NCBI GenBank assembly: GCA_964017965.1
Contig: CAXHNV010000004.1
Span: forward strand, 62,001 to 126,000
Direction: 5' to 3'
DNA from: UBA2883 sp964017965
Lineage (GTDB): Bacteria; Cyanobacteriota; Vampirovibrionia; Gastranaerophilales; Gastranaerophilaceae
Length of the DNA stretch: 64,000 bases
The notes beneath the pieces were generated by a model, which did not search any database, was not told where the DNA came from, and worked only from the letters and a program-made list of their open reading frames with translations. This document shows, piece after piece, positions 31,965 through 40,753 of the stretch (its first letter is position 1; every line of letters begins with the position of its first letter). The position numbers and the translations under genes were made by a program.

Positions 31965-33500
31965 ATGATAAATTTCTCTTCTAATCTAATTTCTCAATAT
32001 AATAATACTCCTATAACAACCAATAATAACACCACTACTAAAATCAAGATTGGTTATATCAACGATTTTCACGGTCAATTAACAAAAATGGAGCGAACAA
32101 TCGTTCCGCTTCAGGATTGTGATATAAGATTATCCGGCGGCGACAATTTCTTAGGAGACGAAAGAAATGCAAGCTTAAACAAGGGTGTTGCAAAATACAT
32201 GAACCTAGCAAACATAGAAGCTTCTCCTGTCGGTAACCACGAGCTCGATATGAGCCAGAAGAATTTCATGGAGATTACCCAAGGTCTGAAAACACAACTT
32301 GTTGATTGTAACTATAGACAGGTTATAGACCCTAAAGAAGCTGAACGAGTATATAGAGAAACAAACAAAGCACCTATAAATGACCGATTTATAAACTCTT
32401 TTGTTAAAGAAGTAAAAGGCGACAAATACGGTATTATTGGAGTTTCACCTGTTGATATGAACGACCGATATACACACGCTGATTACTATGATGATTGCAA
32501 AGTTGATTCAATGGAAGATACTATAAAAGATGTTCAAACCGAAGTTGAACTATTGAAACAACAAGGTATTAATAAAATCATCCTGTTATCACACTTAGGC
32601 TATAAACTTGATAAAGAAATGGCACAATCAACATCAGGCGTTGACGTAATCATCGGCGGACACTCTCATAACCTTGTTGAAGGTATAACAGAAGGTGAAA
32701 ACCTGCTCAAGTCAAAAACAGGCGAGCCTGTAGTTATCACTAACGGCGGTAAAGACGGCGAACACTTCGGTAACTTAAGCCTTGAATTCGACCAAAACGG
32801 TATTATAACAAACGCTAAAAATGATATTATCCAAACAAACAAATACGGAAGAAACTTAATATATTCTAAGCTTATCGAAAGTGAGATGAAAGAAAACGAA
32901 AAAATCGGTTATATCCGCTCAGTTCTTCCGCAACCTAAAAACAGACTAATCGAAGAAAACCCTCAAGCTAACTTTGTGGCTGACGCTATGAGAAAAGAAC
33001 TCGGGGTTGAAATAGCATTCTTAAACTCCGCGAACCTCCGTTCATCATTTGAAGCAGGTACATTCACAAGATTAGATGCTAAAATGATATCACCATTCAA
33101 CAACCAAATGGTTATTGCTAACGTAAAAGAAAAAGACCTTGTAGACGCTTTCAAATTCACTTGTAAAACAATGGTAAATACAAGACCGGGATTGTTTGCA
33201 CCTTCCGGACTTAAATACACTGTTAGAAAATCAGACGGTGAATTATTATCATTAACAAAGGTTGATGATAACGGAAACGAAACACCAATCGATATCAATA
33301 ACCCTAGCGAAACAAAAACATACAGAATCGCAGCCGACTCGTTTGTGATGAGAGGCGGGGACAAGGTTTCTTCTCTAAATTATGTAGGTAAAGAAGAAAA
33401 GATATTCGATTTTGACAAAGATACCCTTGTTTGTGACTACATCAAACACTTGAACGCTCCTGTAGACATAAATCAAGCAGGAAGGGTAACTATAGTATAA
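31965..33500 (+). CDS. 5'-nucleotidase / 2',3'-cyclic phosphodiesterase-like metallophosphatase without signal peptide
   Basis: The 511-residue protein has the UshA architecture. It has a calcineurin-like domain with DFHGQ (Asp34, His36), GGDNFLGD (Asp60), GNHELD (Asn91, His92), ILLSHLGY and IIGGHSH. From about 300 there is a 5'-nucleotidase C-terminal domain with FVADAMRKELGVEIAFLNSANLR and KMISPFNNQMV. Family members are usually exported with a Sec signal peptide. Here the first 26 residues are Asn/Thr/Ser-rich without a hydrophobic core. It is therefore either cytoplasmic or exported by another route. An AAGGTGAT ribosome site precedes the ATG, and a terminator follows at 33535. Confidence 0.88.
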   Translation: MINFSSNLISQYNNTPITTNNNTTTKIKIGYINDFHGQLTKMERTIVPLQDCDIRLSGGDNFLGDERNASLNKGVAKYMNLANIEASPVGNHELDMSQKNFMEITQGLKTQLVDCNYRQVIDPKEAERVYRETNKAPINDRFINSFVKEVKGDKYGIIGVSPVDMNDRYTHADYYDDCKVDSMEDTIKDVQTEVELLKQQGINKIILLSHLGYKLDKEMAQSTSGVDVIIGGHSHNLVEGITEGENLLKSKTGEPVVITNGGKDGEHFGNLSLEFDQNGIITNAKNDIIQTNKYGRNLIYSKLIESEMKENEKIGYIRSVLPQPKNRLIEENPQANFVADAMRKELGVEIAFLNSANLRSSFEAGTFTRLDAKMISPFNNQMVIANVKEKDLVDAFKFTCKTMVNTRPGLFAPSGLKYTVRKSDGELLSLTKVDDNGNETPIDINNPSETKTYRIAADSFVMRGGDKVSSLNYVGKEEKIFDFDKDTLVCDYIKHLNAPVDINQAGRVTIV

Positions 33501-33534
33501 GATTCAATCTAAATATTATGGGAGAAATTATATA

Positions 33535-33565
33535 AACGGTTCTCAAAAAAGGACCGTTCTTTTTT
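33535..33565. terminator. terminator after the nucleotidase gene, shared with DUF4422 gene
   Basis: AACGGTTC (33535-33542) and GGACCGTT (33551-33558) form an 8-bp stem with one G-T pair and an A-rich loop, followed by T residues. The convergent DUF4422 gene ends at 33564, partly within the T run. Confidence 0.75.
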
Positions 33566-34619
33566 ATATTAAAGACTTTAAATTTTGGAGCTCTTCACTG
33601 ACATCTTCATCAGACAATGTTGAAAACTTTAGCAACGTATTGTACGCCTTTTCATACATATTGTTTTTGGAATAAGCTTGTGAAAGCACTCGATACAAAG
33701 ACGCCTGCTCAGGAATAAGTTTCGTTAAATATTCCATAACATCTATCTCTAAATCGTATCTGCCAATAGAGTTAAAATATTGGAACCTTTCAATAGATTC
33801 TTTGACAATATCATAGGTATAAACAGGACAATAACCTAGTTTGAAAGAAGGGTCTTTTTCTTTTTTGTATTCAAGCCAGATATTTATGAACTTTTCTGCA
33901 AAATAGCCCGCTTCGCGTTTATATTCACCGTTATTCCAATAGTTTGTACGTTTCTCCATTTCGGCAAATATCTTAAACTTCCATTCAAGATACTCTTTCA
34001 AATGTTCTTTTTTAAGAATGTAGATATTGTATAAATGAGCGTACTCTTTAAGAAAAACCCTTGTCATCGCAGGAACAAATTCCGGTGTAAGCTCTTCAAT
34101 AGAAGTAATCATCGCATCGAGCACGTCAGGCTTACGAGTAATATTGAGTTCTTCAATACAGGTAATATGAGCAAGATTCTTATTATTGACCGTTGTTGTT
34201 ATCCCGCCTTCATAATAAAAATCTTTCGCAGGAATAATACAATCGTAAGGTTTTATACTGTCGTAATAATCACCTTTGAACCTGTCAAAAATATATCTTA
34301 AATTCTCATATTTAAGAACATACATCCCGACATCTTCTGTTGGTGATATTTTAGTCAAATCAAGTATTCTTCTATAGTGGCAGAATCCGATATATTCCTC
34401 TTCTGCCGTATCAATATAGTTTTTTAAGACCCAGTAATGTGCAGTGTTTTCACAATACATACGGTTTTTAAAAGATATATTATCACCTGTATTATCGCCA
34501 ATAAGCTCGGTTTCACCGTCATACAAATCCAACCCGCAATAAATCGGTTCAAAAACTTCGTTTTTGAATATCGGATAATTATCGTTATGGTAGGTTACAA
34601 AAACTTTTAACTTAGACAT
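33564..34619 (-). CDS. DUF4422 glycosyltransferase-like protein with C-terminal TPR tail
   Basis: Residues 1-255 match the DUF4422 pattern: KVFVTYHNDNYPIF, GDNTGDNISFKN, YCENTAHYWVLKN, YIGFCHYRRILD. This domain occurs in capsule and exopolysaccharide clusters, where it is taken to be a glycosyltransferase. The last 60-70 residues look like one or two TPR helices (ASLYRVLSQAYSKNNMYEKA), an unusual addition. No other glycan genes are adjacent. Upstream by three bases on the same strand is the nitroreductase gene. Nucleotide sugars could come from manC and rmlA in the same window. Confidence 0.8.
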   Translation of the reverse strand: MSKLKVFVTYHNDNYPIFKNEVFEPIYCGLDLYDGETELIGDNTGDNISFKNRMYCENTAHYWVLKNYIDTAEEEYIGFCHYRRILDLTKISPTEDVGMYVLKYENLRYIFDRFKGDYYDSIKPYDCIIPAKDFYYEGGITTTVNNKNLAHITCIEELNITRKPDVLDAMITSIEELTPEFVPAMTRVFLKEYAHLYNIYILKKEHLKEYLEWKFKIFAEMEKRTNYWNNGEYKREAGYFAEKFINIWLEYKKEKDPSFKLGYCPVYTYDIVKESIERFQYFNSIGRYDLEIDVMEYLTKLIPEQASLYRVLSQAYSKNNMYEKAYNTLLKFSTLSDEDVSEELQNLKSLI

Positions 34620-34622
34620 ACT

Positions 34623-35267
34623 TTATACAATGAAGGGCTGTCCCAACTTTTCTTCCGAAACTACTTCGTCAAAATCTTTTCTAAGTTTAACAGTACCTCT
34701 GTTGTCATCCGGATAACCCAATGTGAGCATAGCAAGGATACATTGTTTGTCATTAAGGTTAAGCTCTCTTTTAACCTGTTCTGACAATTCCGGCAGAATG
34801 CCTGTTAATTCATTACCAAGAGCACCTATAACACAAGCGCCTAAGCCTAATCTTTCTGCTTCAAGTGTCATATAAGCAATCGCATAGGTAACCTGTTCAA
34901 CGGTTCTGAGTAAAGTTGTTTGAGCACCCAACAACGGCGGATAAAGTACAGGAACTTGCAGTAATGAGTCAATACCTGCATCGTTCATACCTTTTTGTTT
35001 AAGAACTTCTGAGAACCTTTCTTTATCCCATGCTCCCGCATCAGCAACACAGACAATAACCGCATCTGCGTTTCTAACCTGAGGCTGATTGTTAGATAGT
35101 TGAGATAACAACTCTTTATTTTTTCTTACAACAATAAAATGCCACGGTTGAACATTAACCCACGATGGAGCAAGTCTACCTGCTTCCAAAACCTGTTTTA
35201 AAACATCATTTGGAATATTTTTCTCTAAATATCTACGAACACTTTTTCTGTTTTCAATTAAGTCCAT
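34623..35267 (-). CDS. nitroreductase family FMN oxidoreductase
   Basis: The 214-residue protein starts with the family's RKSVRRYLEKNIPNDVLKQVLEAGRLAPSW, followed by QPWHFIVVR. It ends with the FMN-contacting LGYPDDNRG region. Nitroreductases are flavin enzymes that reduce nitro-compounds, quinones or flavins with NAD(P)H, and the natural substrate is rarely known. A clear AGAGAGG ribosome site precedes the ATG. It heads a two-gene unit with the DUF4422 gene; the functional link is not obvious. Confidence 0.9.
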   Translation of the reverse strand: MDLIENRKSVRRYLEKNIPNDVLKQVLEAGRLAPSWVNVQPWHFIVVRKNKELLSQLSNNQPQVRNADAVIVCVADAGAWDKERFSEVLKQKGMNDAGIDSLLQVPVLYPPLLGAQTTLLRTVEQVTYAIAYMTLEAERLGLGACVIGALGNELTGILPELSEQVKRELNLNDKQCILAMLTLGYPDDNRGTVKLRKDFDEVVSEEKLGQPFIV

Positions 35268-35351
35268 AACAAACCTCTCTCTAATATTTGTCTATGACTC
35301 TATGATACCTGTTTTTAAATCAACATGCAACAAGCTATTTCTTAAAAGCAC

Positions 35352-35774
35352 CTAACATATAAAGATTTTTATTCTGTCAGCTTCTGTTTCTCCGCTTTTT
35401 ACAACACCAAAACCTCTAAGCTGTTCAGCCATATCTTTAGCTACATCTTTTTCTTTTTCGCCGTAAATATCCGTATAAACAACTTCATGTTTTTTCATCT
35501 TAGGCATTGCAACACTTTTCAGTGATACAGATTCAGCTTTACTGTTAAGTTTGAAATTCAGAATCCTGTAACCATAAGGTATACAACCTTCAGGGATTGT
35601 CTCTGTAAACGACATAACCGCATCCTCTTTATTAGCAGCATTTCTAGAAACAAACTCCTGAACAAGTCTTGATTCTAAAGCAGCATTAAGAACTTCCTTG
35701 TTCCATTCAGAAGCCTTTGGTTTTATAGAAAGTGCCTTAAAATTAGTCTGGTTATTGTTAACTTTCGATAGCAT
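35352..35774 (-). CDS. hypothetical protein with N-terminal NFKA motif, 140 aa
   Basis: Not recognised. It begins MLSKVNNNQTNFKALSIKPK, a polar unstructured lead containing TNFKA. A compact alpha/beta region follows with GCIPYGYRILNFKL and a C-terminus ending DRIKIFIC. There is no signal peptide or membrane segment. The NFKA element near the N-terminus parallels TFRA in the 53996 protein, SFTS in the 23642 protein and SFTG in the M16 protease. The gene stands alone between glyS and the nitroreductase gene. Confidence 0.6.
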   Translation of the reverse strand: MLSKVNNNQTNFKALSIKPKASEWNKEVLNAALESRLVQEFVSRNAANKEDAVMSFTETIPEGCIPYGYRILNFKLNSKAESVSLKSVAMPKMKKHEVVYTDIYGEKEKDVAKDMAEQLRGFGVVKSGETEADRIKIFIC

Positions 35775-35841
35775 ATATACCCCTTTTATTCATGAATTCA
35801 TTAATAGAAAACATGAAAAAAGAAAATTTTGCTAGCAAAAA

Positions 35842-37833
35842 CTATTTTATTTTACTAAAATCAGCAACTTTTTCATAATAACGTCTAAGTACAGATAACA
35901 AAGCGATTCTGTTGTTTTTAACAGCTTCATCTTTATCCATTACAAGTACTTTTTCAAAGAACGCGTCGATTTTAGAGTTTAAACCAACTAACTGATTCAA
36001 ATACTCATCGTAATTATCGCTATCTTTAACTAAAGATACTGCTTCAAACAACTTGCGTTCTTCATCAGTATTGAATAAAGATTCATCTATAACGTCAAAT
36101 GAATTGTCTTTTAAGATTCTTACGATTCGGTTTGCATTTTCTATTGTCATTTGATTATCGAACTTGGAAACAGCCTCTACTCTATTCAAATAATCAGTGA
36201 TGTTTTCAAGCGGATTCTTATTCAAGCAAGCTTCAAGCATATCTTTTGAATATTTATCAGCTAAGAAAATGACTAATCTTTGAACAAAGAACTCTTCTAC
36301 ATCAGTCTGACAGTCTGCATTTACAGGCAAATTCTCTATTGCGGAGCTAATCAAATCAGAAATATTGATATTCAAAGAATTTTCAATAACAGTTTTGATA
36401 ATACCGAGAGCCGCACGACGAACACCAAGAGGGTCAGATGAACCTGTAGGTTTTTTACCCGCAGCAAACACAGCACAAATTGTATCAATTTTATCAGCTA
36501 TACCAACAATTTGACCTTCAACACCTTTAGCGATTTCACTTTCAGCATTCAACGGGAAGTAGTGTTCTTTAATACCTTGAACAACTTTGTCGTTTTCACC
36601 TGAAATTCTTGCATAATCGGAACCGATATAACCTTGAAGTTCAGTGAACTCAAATACAAGGTTAGTAGCCAAATCTGCTTTACACAAATACGCTGTTCTT
36701 ATTACATCTGCATCGTCTACGTTGAGCGCCGGAGCAAGCCATTTAGACAGTTTAATGATTCTCTGGGTCTTGTCATAAACTGAACCCATACCTTTTTGGA
36801 AAGTCATGCCTTTTAGTTTTTCAACGTATTCTTCAAGTTTTTTCTTAGTATCGTTTTTAACAAAGAATACAGCGTCATCAAGTCTAGCCTTGATTACACG
36901 CAAGTTGCCGGCTTTGATATTTTCAAATTCATCACCGATATAGTTTGCAATAGTGATAAAGTTATTTGTTAACTTGCCGTCTTTGAACAGAGCAAAGTAT
37001 CTTTGGTGAGTTTCCATAACAGTAATAGTAACTTCATCAGGGATTGTAAGATATTGTTCATCAAAGTTACAAACAACAGCAACAGGCCATTCACAAATAT
37101 TGGTAACTTCTTCTAATAAATCATCAGAAATTCTTGTAATTGCACCGATTTTAGCAGCTTCTGAGTTAGCTAATTCAACTATCTTTTTACGTCTTTCTTC
37201 TTGGTCAACTATAACAAAACCCTGTCTAAGCTTTTCTTTGTACTCATCAGGAGTATTAATAACTATTTCTTCTTTATAAGAACGGTGTCCTCTTGTAACT
37301 CTTGATGATTCTATATCAAGAACTTTAACTTTCAATTCATCGTTATTGTATAAAGAAACAATCCAACGGATTGGTCTTGAGAATTTTTCTTCATTACAAG
37401 CCCACCTCATAAAGTGAGAACCTTGAAGTTTAAGAATCAGTGATTGAACATTTTCAGCAATCAAATCTTTTGTAGATTGACCTTTAACTTCAACCTTTGC
37501 AAATACATAATCGTCTTCGACATACAAATCTTCCGGATTTATACCGTTTTTCTTAGCAAAACCTTCGCCTGCTTTTGAAAGGTTACCATTTTCATCATAA
37601 GCAATTTTCTTAATAGGACCTTTAAATATTTTTGTAGAATCCGGTTGAGAATCCGCAAGACCGTCGATTATAACAGTTAATCTTCGTGGAGTTGTCAAAA
37701 CCTCTATGTTTGCAAACTCAACTTTGTTTGATTCTAAAAACTTTTTGAAACTGTCTTCCAACTGTGTTTTTACAGATGTAATAAATTTATAAGGAAGCTC
37801 TTCAACACCGATTTCTAATAAATATTTACTCAT
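35842..37833 (-). CDS. glyS: glycyl-tRNA synthetase, beta subunit
   Basis: The beta subunit of the bacterial heterotetrameric GlyRS binds tRNA and is needed for charging tRNA-Gly. The 663-residue protein opens LLEIGVEELPYKFI and has TPRRLTV, the LQGSHFMRW region, TVMETHQRYFAL and FQKGMGSVYDK. The DPLGVRRAALGIIK block lies in the HD-like part, and the C-terminal anticodon-binding segment is present. All are family-specific. The catalytic alpha subunit gene glyQ, usually just upstream, is not next to it, so the two subunits are encoded apart. An AGAGG ribosome site supports the start. Confidence 0.96.
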   Translation of the reverse strand: MSKYLLEIGVEELPYKFITSVKTQLEDSFKKFLESNKVEFANIEVLTTPRRLTVIIDGLADSQPDSTKIFKGPIKKIAYDENGNLSKAGEGFAKKNGINPEDLYVEDDYVFAKVEVKGQSTKDLIAENVQSLILKLQGSHFMRWACNEEKFSRPIRWIVSLYNNDELKVKVLDIESSRVTRGHRSYKEEIVINTPDEYKEKLRQGFVIVDQEERRKKIVELANSEAAKIGAITRISDDLLEEVTNICEWPVAVVCNFDEQYLTIPDEVTITVMETHQRYFALFKDGKLTNNFITIANYIGDEFENIKAGNLRVIKARLDDAVFFVKNDTKKKLEEYVEKLKGMTFQKGMGSVYDKTQRIIKLSKWLAPALNVDDADVIRTAYLCKADLATNLVFEFTELQGYIGSDYARISGENDKVVQGIKEHYFPLNAESEIAKGVEGQIVGIADKIDTICAVFAAGKKPTGSSDPLGVRRAALGIIKTVIENSLNINISDLISSAIENLPVNADCQTDVEEFFVQRLVIFLADKYSKDMLEACLNKNPLENITDYLNRVEAVSKFDNQMTIENANRIVRILKDNSFDVIDESLFNTDEERKLFEAVSLVKDSDNYDEYLNQLVGLNSKIDAFFEKVLVMDKDEAVKNNRIALLSVLRRYYEKVADFSKIK

Positions 37834-37990
37834 TTTTAAACCTCTTTAATACTCTTTTAAAACCATTATATAACAAACAAAACGAGGTAACTAAACTGTA
37901 AAAATATTAAGTATTTCTTTACAATTATGGAATTTATGGTTTTTTTGAAATATAATGAGGTGTACATTTAGTGAGTTAGGGAATAGGAGG

Positions 37991-38006
37991 ACAGTGTTAA
38001 CACTGT
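37991..38006. promoter_or_regulatory. perfect 16-bp palindrome at the accD promoter
   Basis: ACAGTGTTAACACTGT is a perfect inverted repeat. Its last base is the first base of the accD -10 box, so a bound protein would block RNA polymerase. It does not match the FapR or FadR consensus I know. It is the best candidate operator in the window. Confidence 0.6.
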
Positions 38007-38011
38007 ATAAT
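38006..38011 (+). promoter_or_regulatory. accD -10 box, leaderless
   Basis: TATAAT at 38006-38011 ends seven bases before the accD ATG at 38019. A second TATAAT at 37951-37956 lies further upstream and would give a leader carrying a strong AGGAGG at 37985-37990, which is 28 bases from the ATG. Confidence 0.55.
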
Positions 38012-38018
38012 ATAACTT

Positions 38019-38882
38019 ATGACAATACAAGATTGGTTTGAAAAACGTAAGGAAGCACAAATCCAACGCAGGCAAATGGAGACAAGAACCGAAGATGTAA
38101 ATACGGGATTGTGGACGAAATGCGTGCATTGTGAATCTCAAATAACAAAAAAAGAAGTAGAAGAAAATATGATGGTCTGCCCTGTGTGTGATTATCATTT
38201 CAGAATAAACGCAAGAACAAGAATCAACCAATTATTTGATAAAGATTCATTTGAAGAGTTATTCAAAAACGTGTTACCTACTGACCCGCTGGAATTCGTA
38301 GACACAGTTTCTTATAGAGACAGATTAGATCAGGCTCACGCAAAAACAGGTATGGACGAAGCCGTAATTACAGGTATCGCATCAATCAACGGTCACAAAG
38401 TTGCAACTGCAGTTATGGACTTTGAATTTATGGGCGGTTCAATGGGAAGCGTTGTAGGTGAAAAAGTTACACGTATCATCGAAGAAGCTATCCAAAGAAG
38501 ATTACCAGTATTAGTAATTACCTCATCAGGCGGTGCAAGAATGCAAGAAAGTGCTTTAAGCTTAATGCAAATGGCTAAAACATCTTGTGCTGTTGCAAGA
38601 CTTGATGAAGCAGGGTTATTGTATATCAACCTTTTAACAGAACCAACATTCGGCGGTATTACTGCAAGTTTCGGTATGCTCGGTGACATTATCGTTGCTG
38701 AACAAGGTGCAAGAATCGGGTTTGCAGGCAGACGTGTTATTGAGCAAACTATTAGACAAAAATTGCCGGCTGATTTCCAAACAGCTGAATATCTTTTGAA
38801 ATACGGTCAAGTTGACATTGTTTCAAAACGTTCAGAACTTAGAAATACGTTGTCGTCAATCTTAGAAATGCACGAGGTGTAA
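38019..38882 (+). CDS. accD: acetyl-CoA carboxylase carboxyltransferase, beta subunit
   Basis: AccD with AccA transfers the carboxyl group from biotin to acetyl-CoA, making malonyl-CoA for fatty acids. The 287-residue protein has the N-terminal zinc ribbon (CVHCESQ and CPVCDYHF). It also has the crotonase-like core with MDFEFMGGSMGSVVGEK, TSSGGARMQESALSLMQM and GRRVIEQT. It is adjacent to accA (one base apart) and prmA, so both halves of the carboxyltransferase are made from one message. That is common in Gram-positives and cyanobacterial relatives but not in E. coli. The promoter carries a palindromic operator candidate. Confidence 0.97.
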   Translation: MTIQDWFEKRKEAQIQRRQMETRTEDVNTGLWTKCVHCESQITKKEVEENMMVCPVCDYHFRINARTRINQLFDKDSFEELFKNVLPTDPLEFVDTVSYRDRLDQAHAKTGMDEAVITGIASINGHKVATAVMDFEFMGGSMGSVVGEKVTRIIEEAIQRRLPVLVITSSGGARMQESALSLMQMAKTSCAVARLDEAGLLYINLLTEPTFGGITASFGMLGDIIVAEQGARIGFAGRRVIEQTIRQKLPADFQTAEYLLKYGQVDIVSKRSELRNTLSSILEMHEV

Positions 38883-38883
38883 T

Positions 38884-39837
38884 ATGATAGTTTTAGATTT
38901 TGAAAAGCCATTAGTAGAAATGCAAGAAAAAATTAAAGAATTAAAAAAAATAAGTTTGGAGTCAGGCATGGACCTAAATAAAGAAATAGAAACTTTTGAA
39001 CAACAGGCAAACGATTACAAAAAAGAGTTATACTCTAATCTTCAGCCGTTCCAAAAGTTACAAATCGCAAGACATCAAGAAAGACCTAATTTCTTGAACT
39101 ACACAAAACTAATCTGTGACGAGTTCATTGAAATGCACGGGGACAGAGAAGGTACTGATGACAGAGCTATCATTGGCGGTCTTGCTAAAATCGGCGGTAA
39201 AAAAGTTATGTTGATTGGTACCCAAAAAGGTAAATCAACTAAAGAAAACTTGGAATACAACTTTGGTATGCCACAACCGCAAGGTTACAGAAAAGCGTTG
39301 AGACTATTCAAACACGCTAACAAGTTCAAACTACCTATTGTTACTCTTATCGATACACCAGGGGCTTATCCTGGTATCAGTGCAGAAGAAACTAACCAAG
39401 GTGGTGCAATTGCTGTTAACCTTAGAGAAATGGCTAAATTAGATGTGCCTGTAATCGCTATTATAATGGGCGAAGGCTGCAGCGGCGGAGCATTAGGTCT
39501 TGCTGTTGCAAACAAAGTTCTTATGCTTGAACACGCTTACTATACAGTTATCTCACCGGAAGGTTGTGCTTCAATTCTTTGGAGAGACGCAACAAAATAC
39601 CCTGATGCAGCTCAAGCATTGAAAATCACTGCTGATGACTTGATTGAATTAGGAATCGTTGACGGCGCTATAAAAGAACCTGTTGGCGGTGCTCATACTT
39701 GCTATTCTGAAATGAGCGATAATATGAAAGAATCTATTCTTAACACATTACAAGAACTAGAAGGTATGTCAGCAGAAGAACTTAGAAACCAACGTTACGA
39801 CAAGTTCAGAGCAATGGGCAGATTCATAGAGCAGTAG
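38884..39837 (+). CDS. accA: acetyl-CoA carboxylase carboxyltransferase, alpha subunit
   Basis: The 317-residue alpha subunit pairs with AccD. It shows LDFEKPLVEMQEKIKELK at the start and the HQERPNFLNYTKLICDEFIE region. The crotonase-type oxyanion and biotin sites are GTQKGKSTKENLEYNFGMPQ, TLIDTPGAYPG and EGCSGGALGLAVAN. CAS-ILWRDA and a C-terminal EPVGGAHTC follow. Length and motifs are normal. It lies directly behind accD and five bases before prmA. Confidence 0.97.
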   Translation: MIVLDFEKPLVEMQEKIKELKKISLESGMDLNKEIETFEQQANDYKKELYSNLQPFQKLQIARHQERPNFLNYTKLICDEFIEMHGDREGTDDRAIIGGLAKIGGKKVMLIGTQKGKSTKENLEYNFGMPQPQGYRKALRLFKHANKFKLPIVTLIDTPGAYPGISAEETNQGGAIAVNLREMAKLDVPVIAIIMGEGCSGGALGLAVANKVLMLEHAYYTVISPEGCASILWRDATKYPDAAQALKITADDLIELGIVDGAIKEPVGGAHTCYSEMSDNMKESILNTLQELEGMSAEELRNQRYDKFRAMGRFIEQ

Positions 39838-39841
39838 AATA

Positions 39842-40753
39842 ATGAACGATAAGTATTATGAGCTCTATATAAACATCAATCCTGAAATGGAAGATGATGT
39901 TGCTAATATTTGCTTTGAAAACCTTAATTGTGAAGGGGTTTTATTAGAAGAACAAAAATTCAAAGACCTTGAGATGACAGAAACATCAAAGGGTACCTTG
40001 AAAGTGTTTCTGAGAGATTTATCTTCGCCCGATGATATGGGTGTTTGCGAGTTTATAAAAGCAAAGAAAGCAGAACTTTTAAATAGCGGCTTTTCCGAAG
40101 AACAATTGGGAAGCTGGGACTGCGCTCTGTTAGAAAAAGAAAACGAAGACTGGTCTAAAAAATGGAAGGAAAACTGGGACGTAACTCATATCACAGATAG
40201 TGTTGTGATTGTTCCTTCGTGGTTGGAATATGAACCAAAACCGACAGAAATAACCGTGTCTTTAGACCCCGGATGTGCATTCGGTACCGGTACTCACCAA
40301 ACAACACAACTTTGTGTTGTCGGAATGGAACAGTATCCTGAAAACGTTATAAATAAAGACGTTGCAGATATTGGTATGGGATCCGGCATACTTTCTATAA
40401 TTGCAAAGAAAAAAGGTGCAAAAACAGTCTATGGCTGTGATATAGATGAGACAGTTATTGAGGTTGCAAAAGAAAACGCACGTAAAAACAATGTCGAATG
40501 TACTTTTGAACTCGGCTCATCTGACAAGATTACAAAACAGTATGATTTTATCTGTGCAAACATTTTGCACAATGTCTTGTATGAAATCATGCCTGATTTA
40601 AAACGAATCTTGAAACAGGAAGGAGTTATGGCTCTATCCGGAATATTAGATTCTAAAAAGGATGTAGTACTTGAAGCCATTGAAAACAATGGCTTGACCA
40701 TACTTAAAACCAACTATATGGAACCTTGGGTTTCTTACGTCGTCAGACGTTAG
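39842..40753 (+). CDS. prmA: ribosomal protein L11 methyltransferase
   Basis: PrmA trimethylates lysines of ribosomal protein L11 using SAM. The 303-residue protein has the N-terminal substrate-recognition domain (LYININPEMEDDVANICFE) and DWSKKWKENWDV. The signature DPGCAFGTGTHQTTQLC is present, as is the SAM-binding VADIGMGSGILSI, where the usual Cys-GSG is Met-GSG. The product-binding CANILHNVL completes the set. It follows accA in the same operon and overlaps the convergent mlaD-like gene by four bases. Confidence 0.93.
   Translation: MNDKYYELYININPEMEDDVANICFENLNCEGVLLEEQKFKDLEMTETSKGTLKVFLRDLSSPDDMGVCEFIKAKKAELLNSGFSEEQLGSWDCALLEKENEDWSKKWKENWDVTHITDSVVIVPSWLEYEPKPTEITVSLDPGCAFGTGTHQTTQLCVVGMEQYPENVINKDVADIGMGSGILSIIAKKKGAKTVYGCDIDETVIEVAKENARKNNVECTFELGSSDKITKQYDFICANILHNVLYEIMPDLKRILKQEGVMALSGILDSKKDVVLEAIENNGLTILKTNYMEPWVSYVVRR

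Noticed and set aside
37991..38006. FapR or FadR operator at accD
   Set aside because: The palindrome does not match either consensus; the cognate regulator is left open.
37994..38041. 15-codon GTG leader peptide before accD
   Set aside because: AGGAGG lies only three bases before the GTG and the frame is short and unconserved as far as I can tell; mentioned in the accD finding but not listed as a gene.
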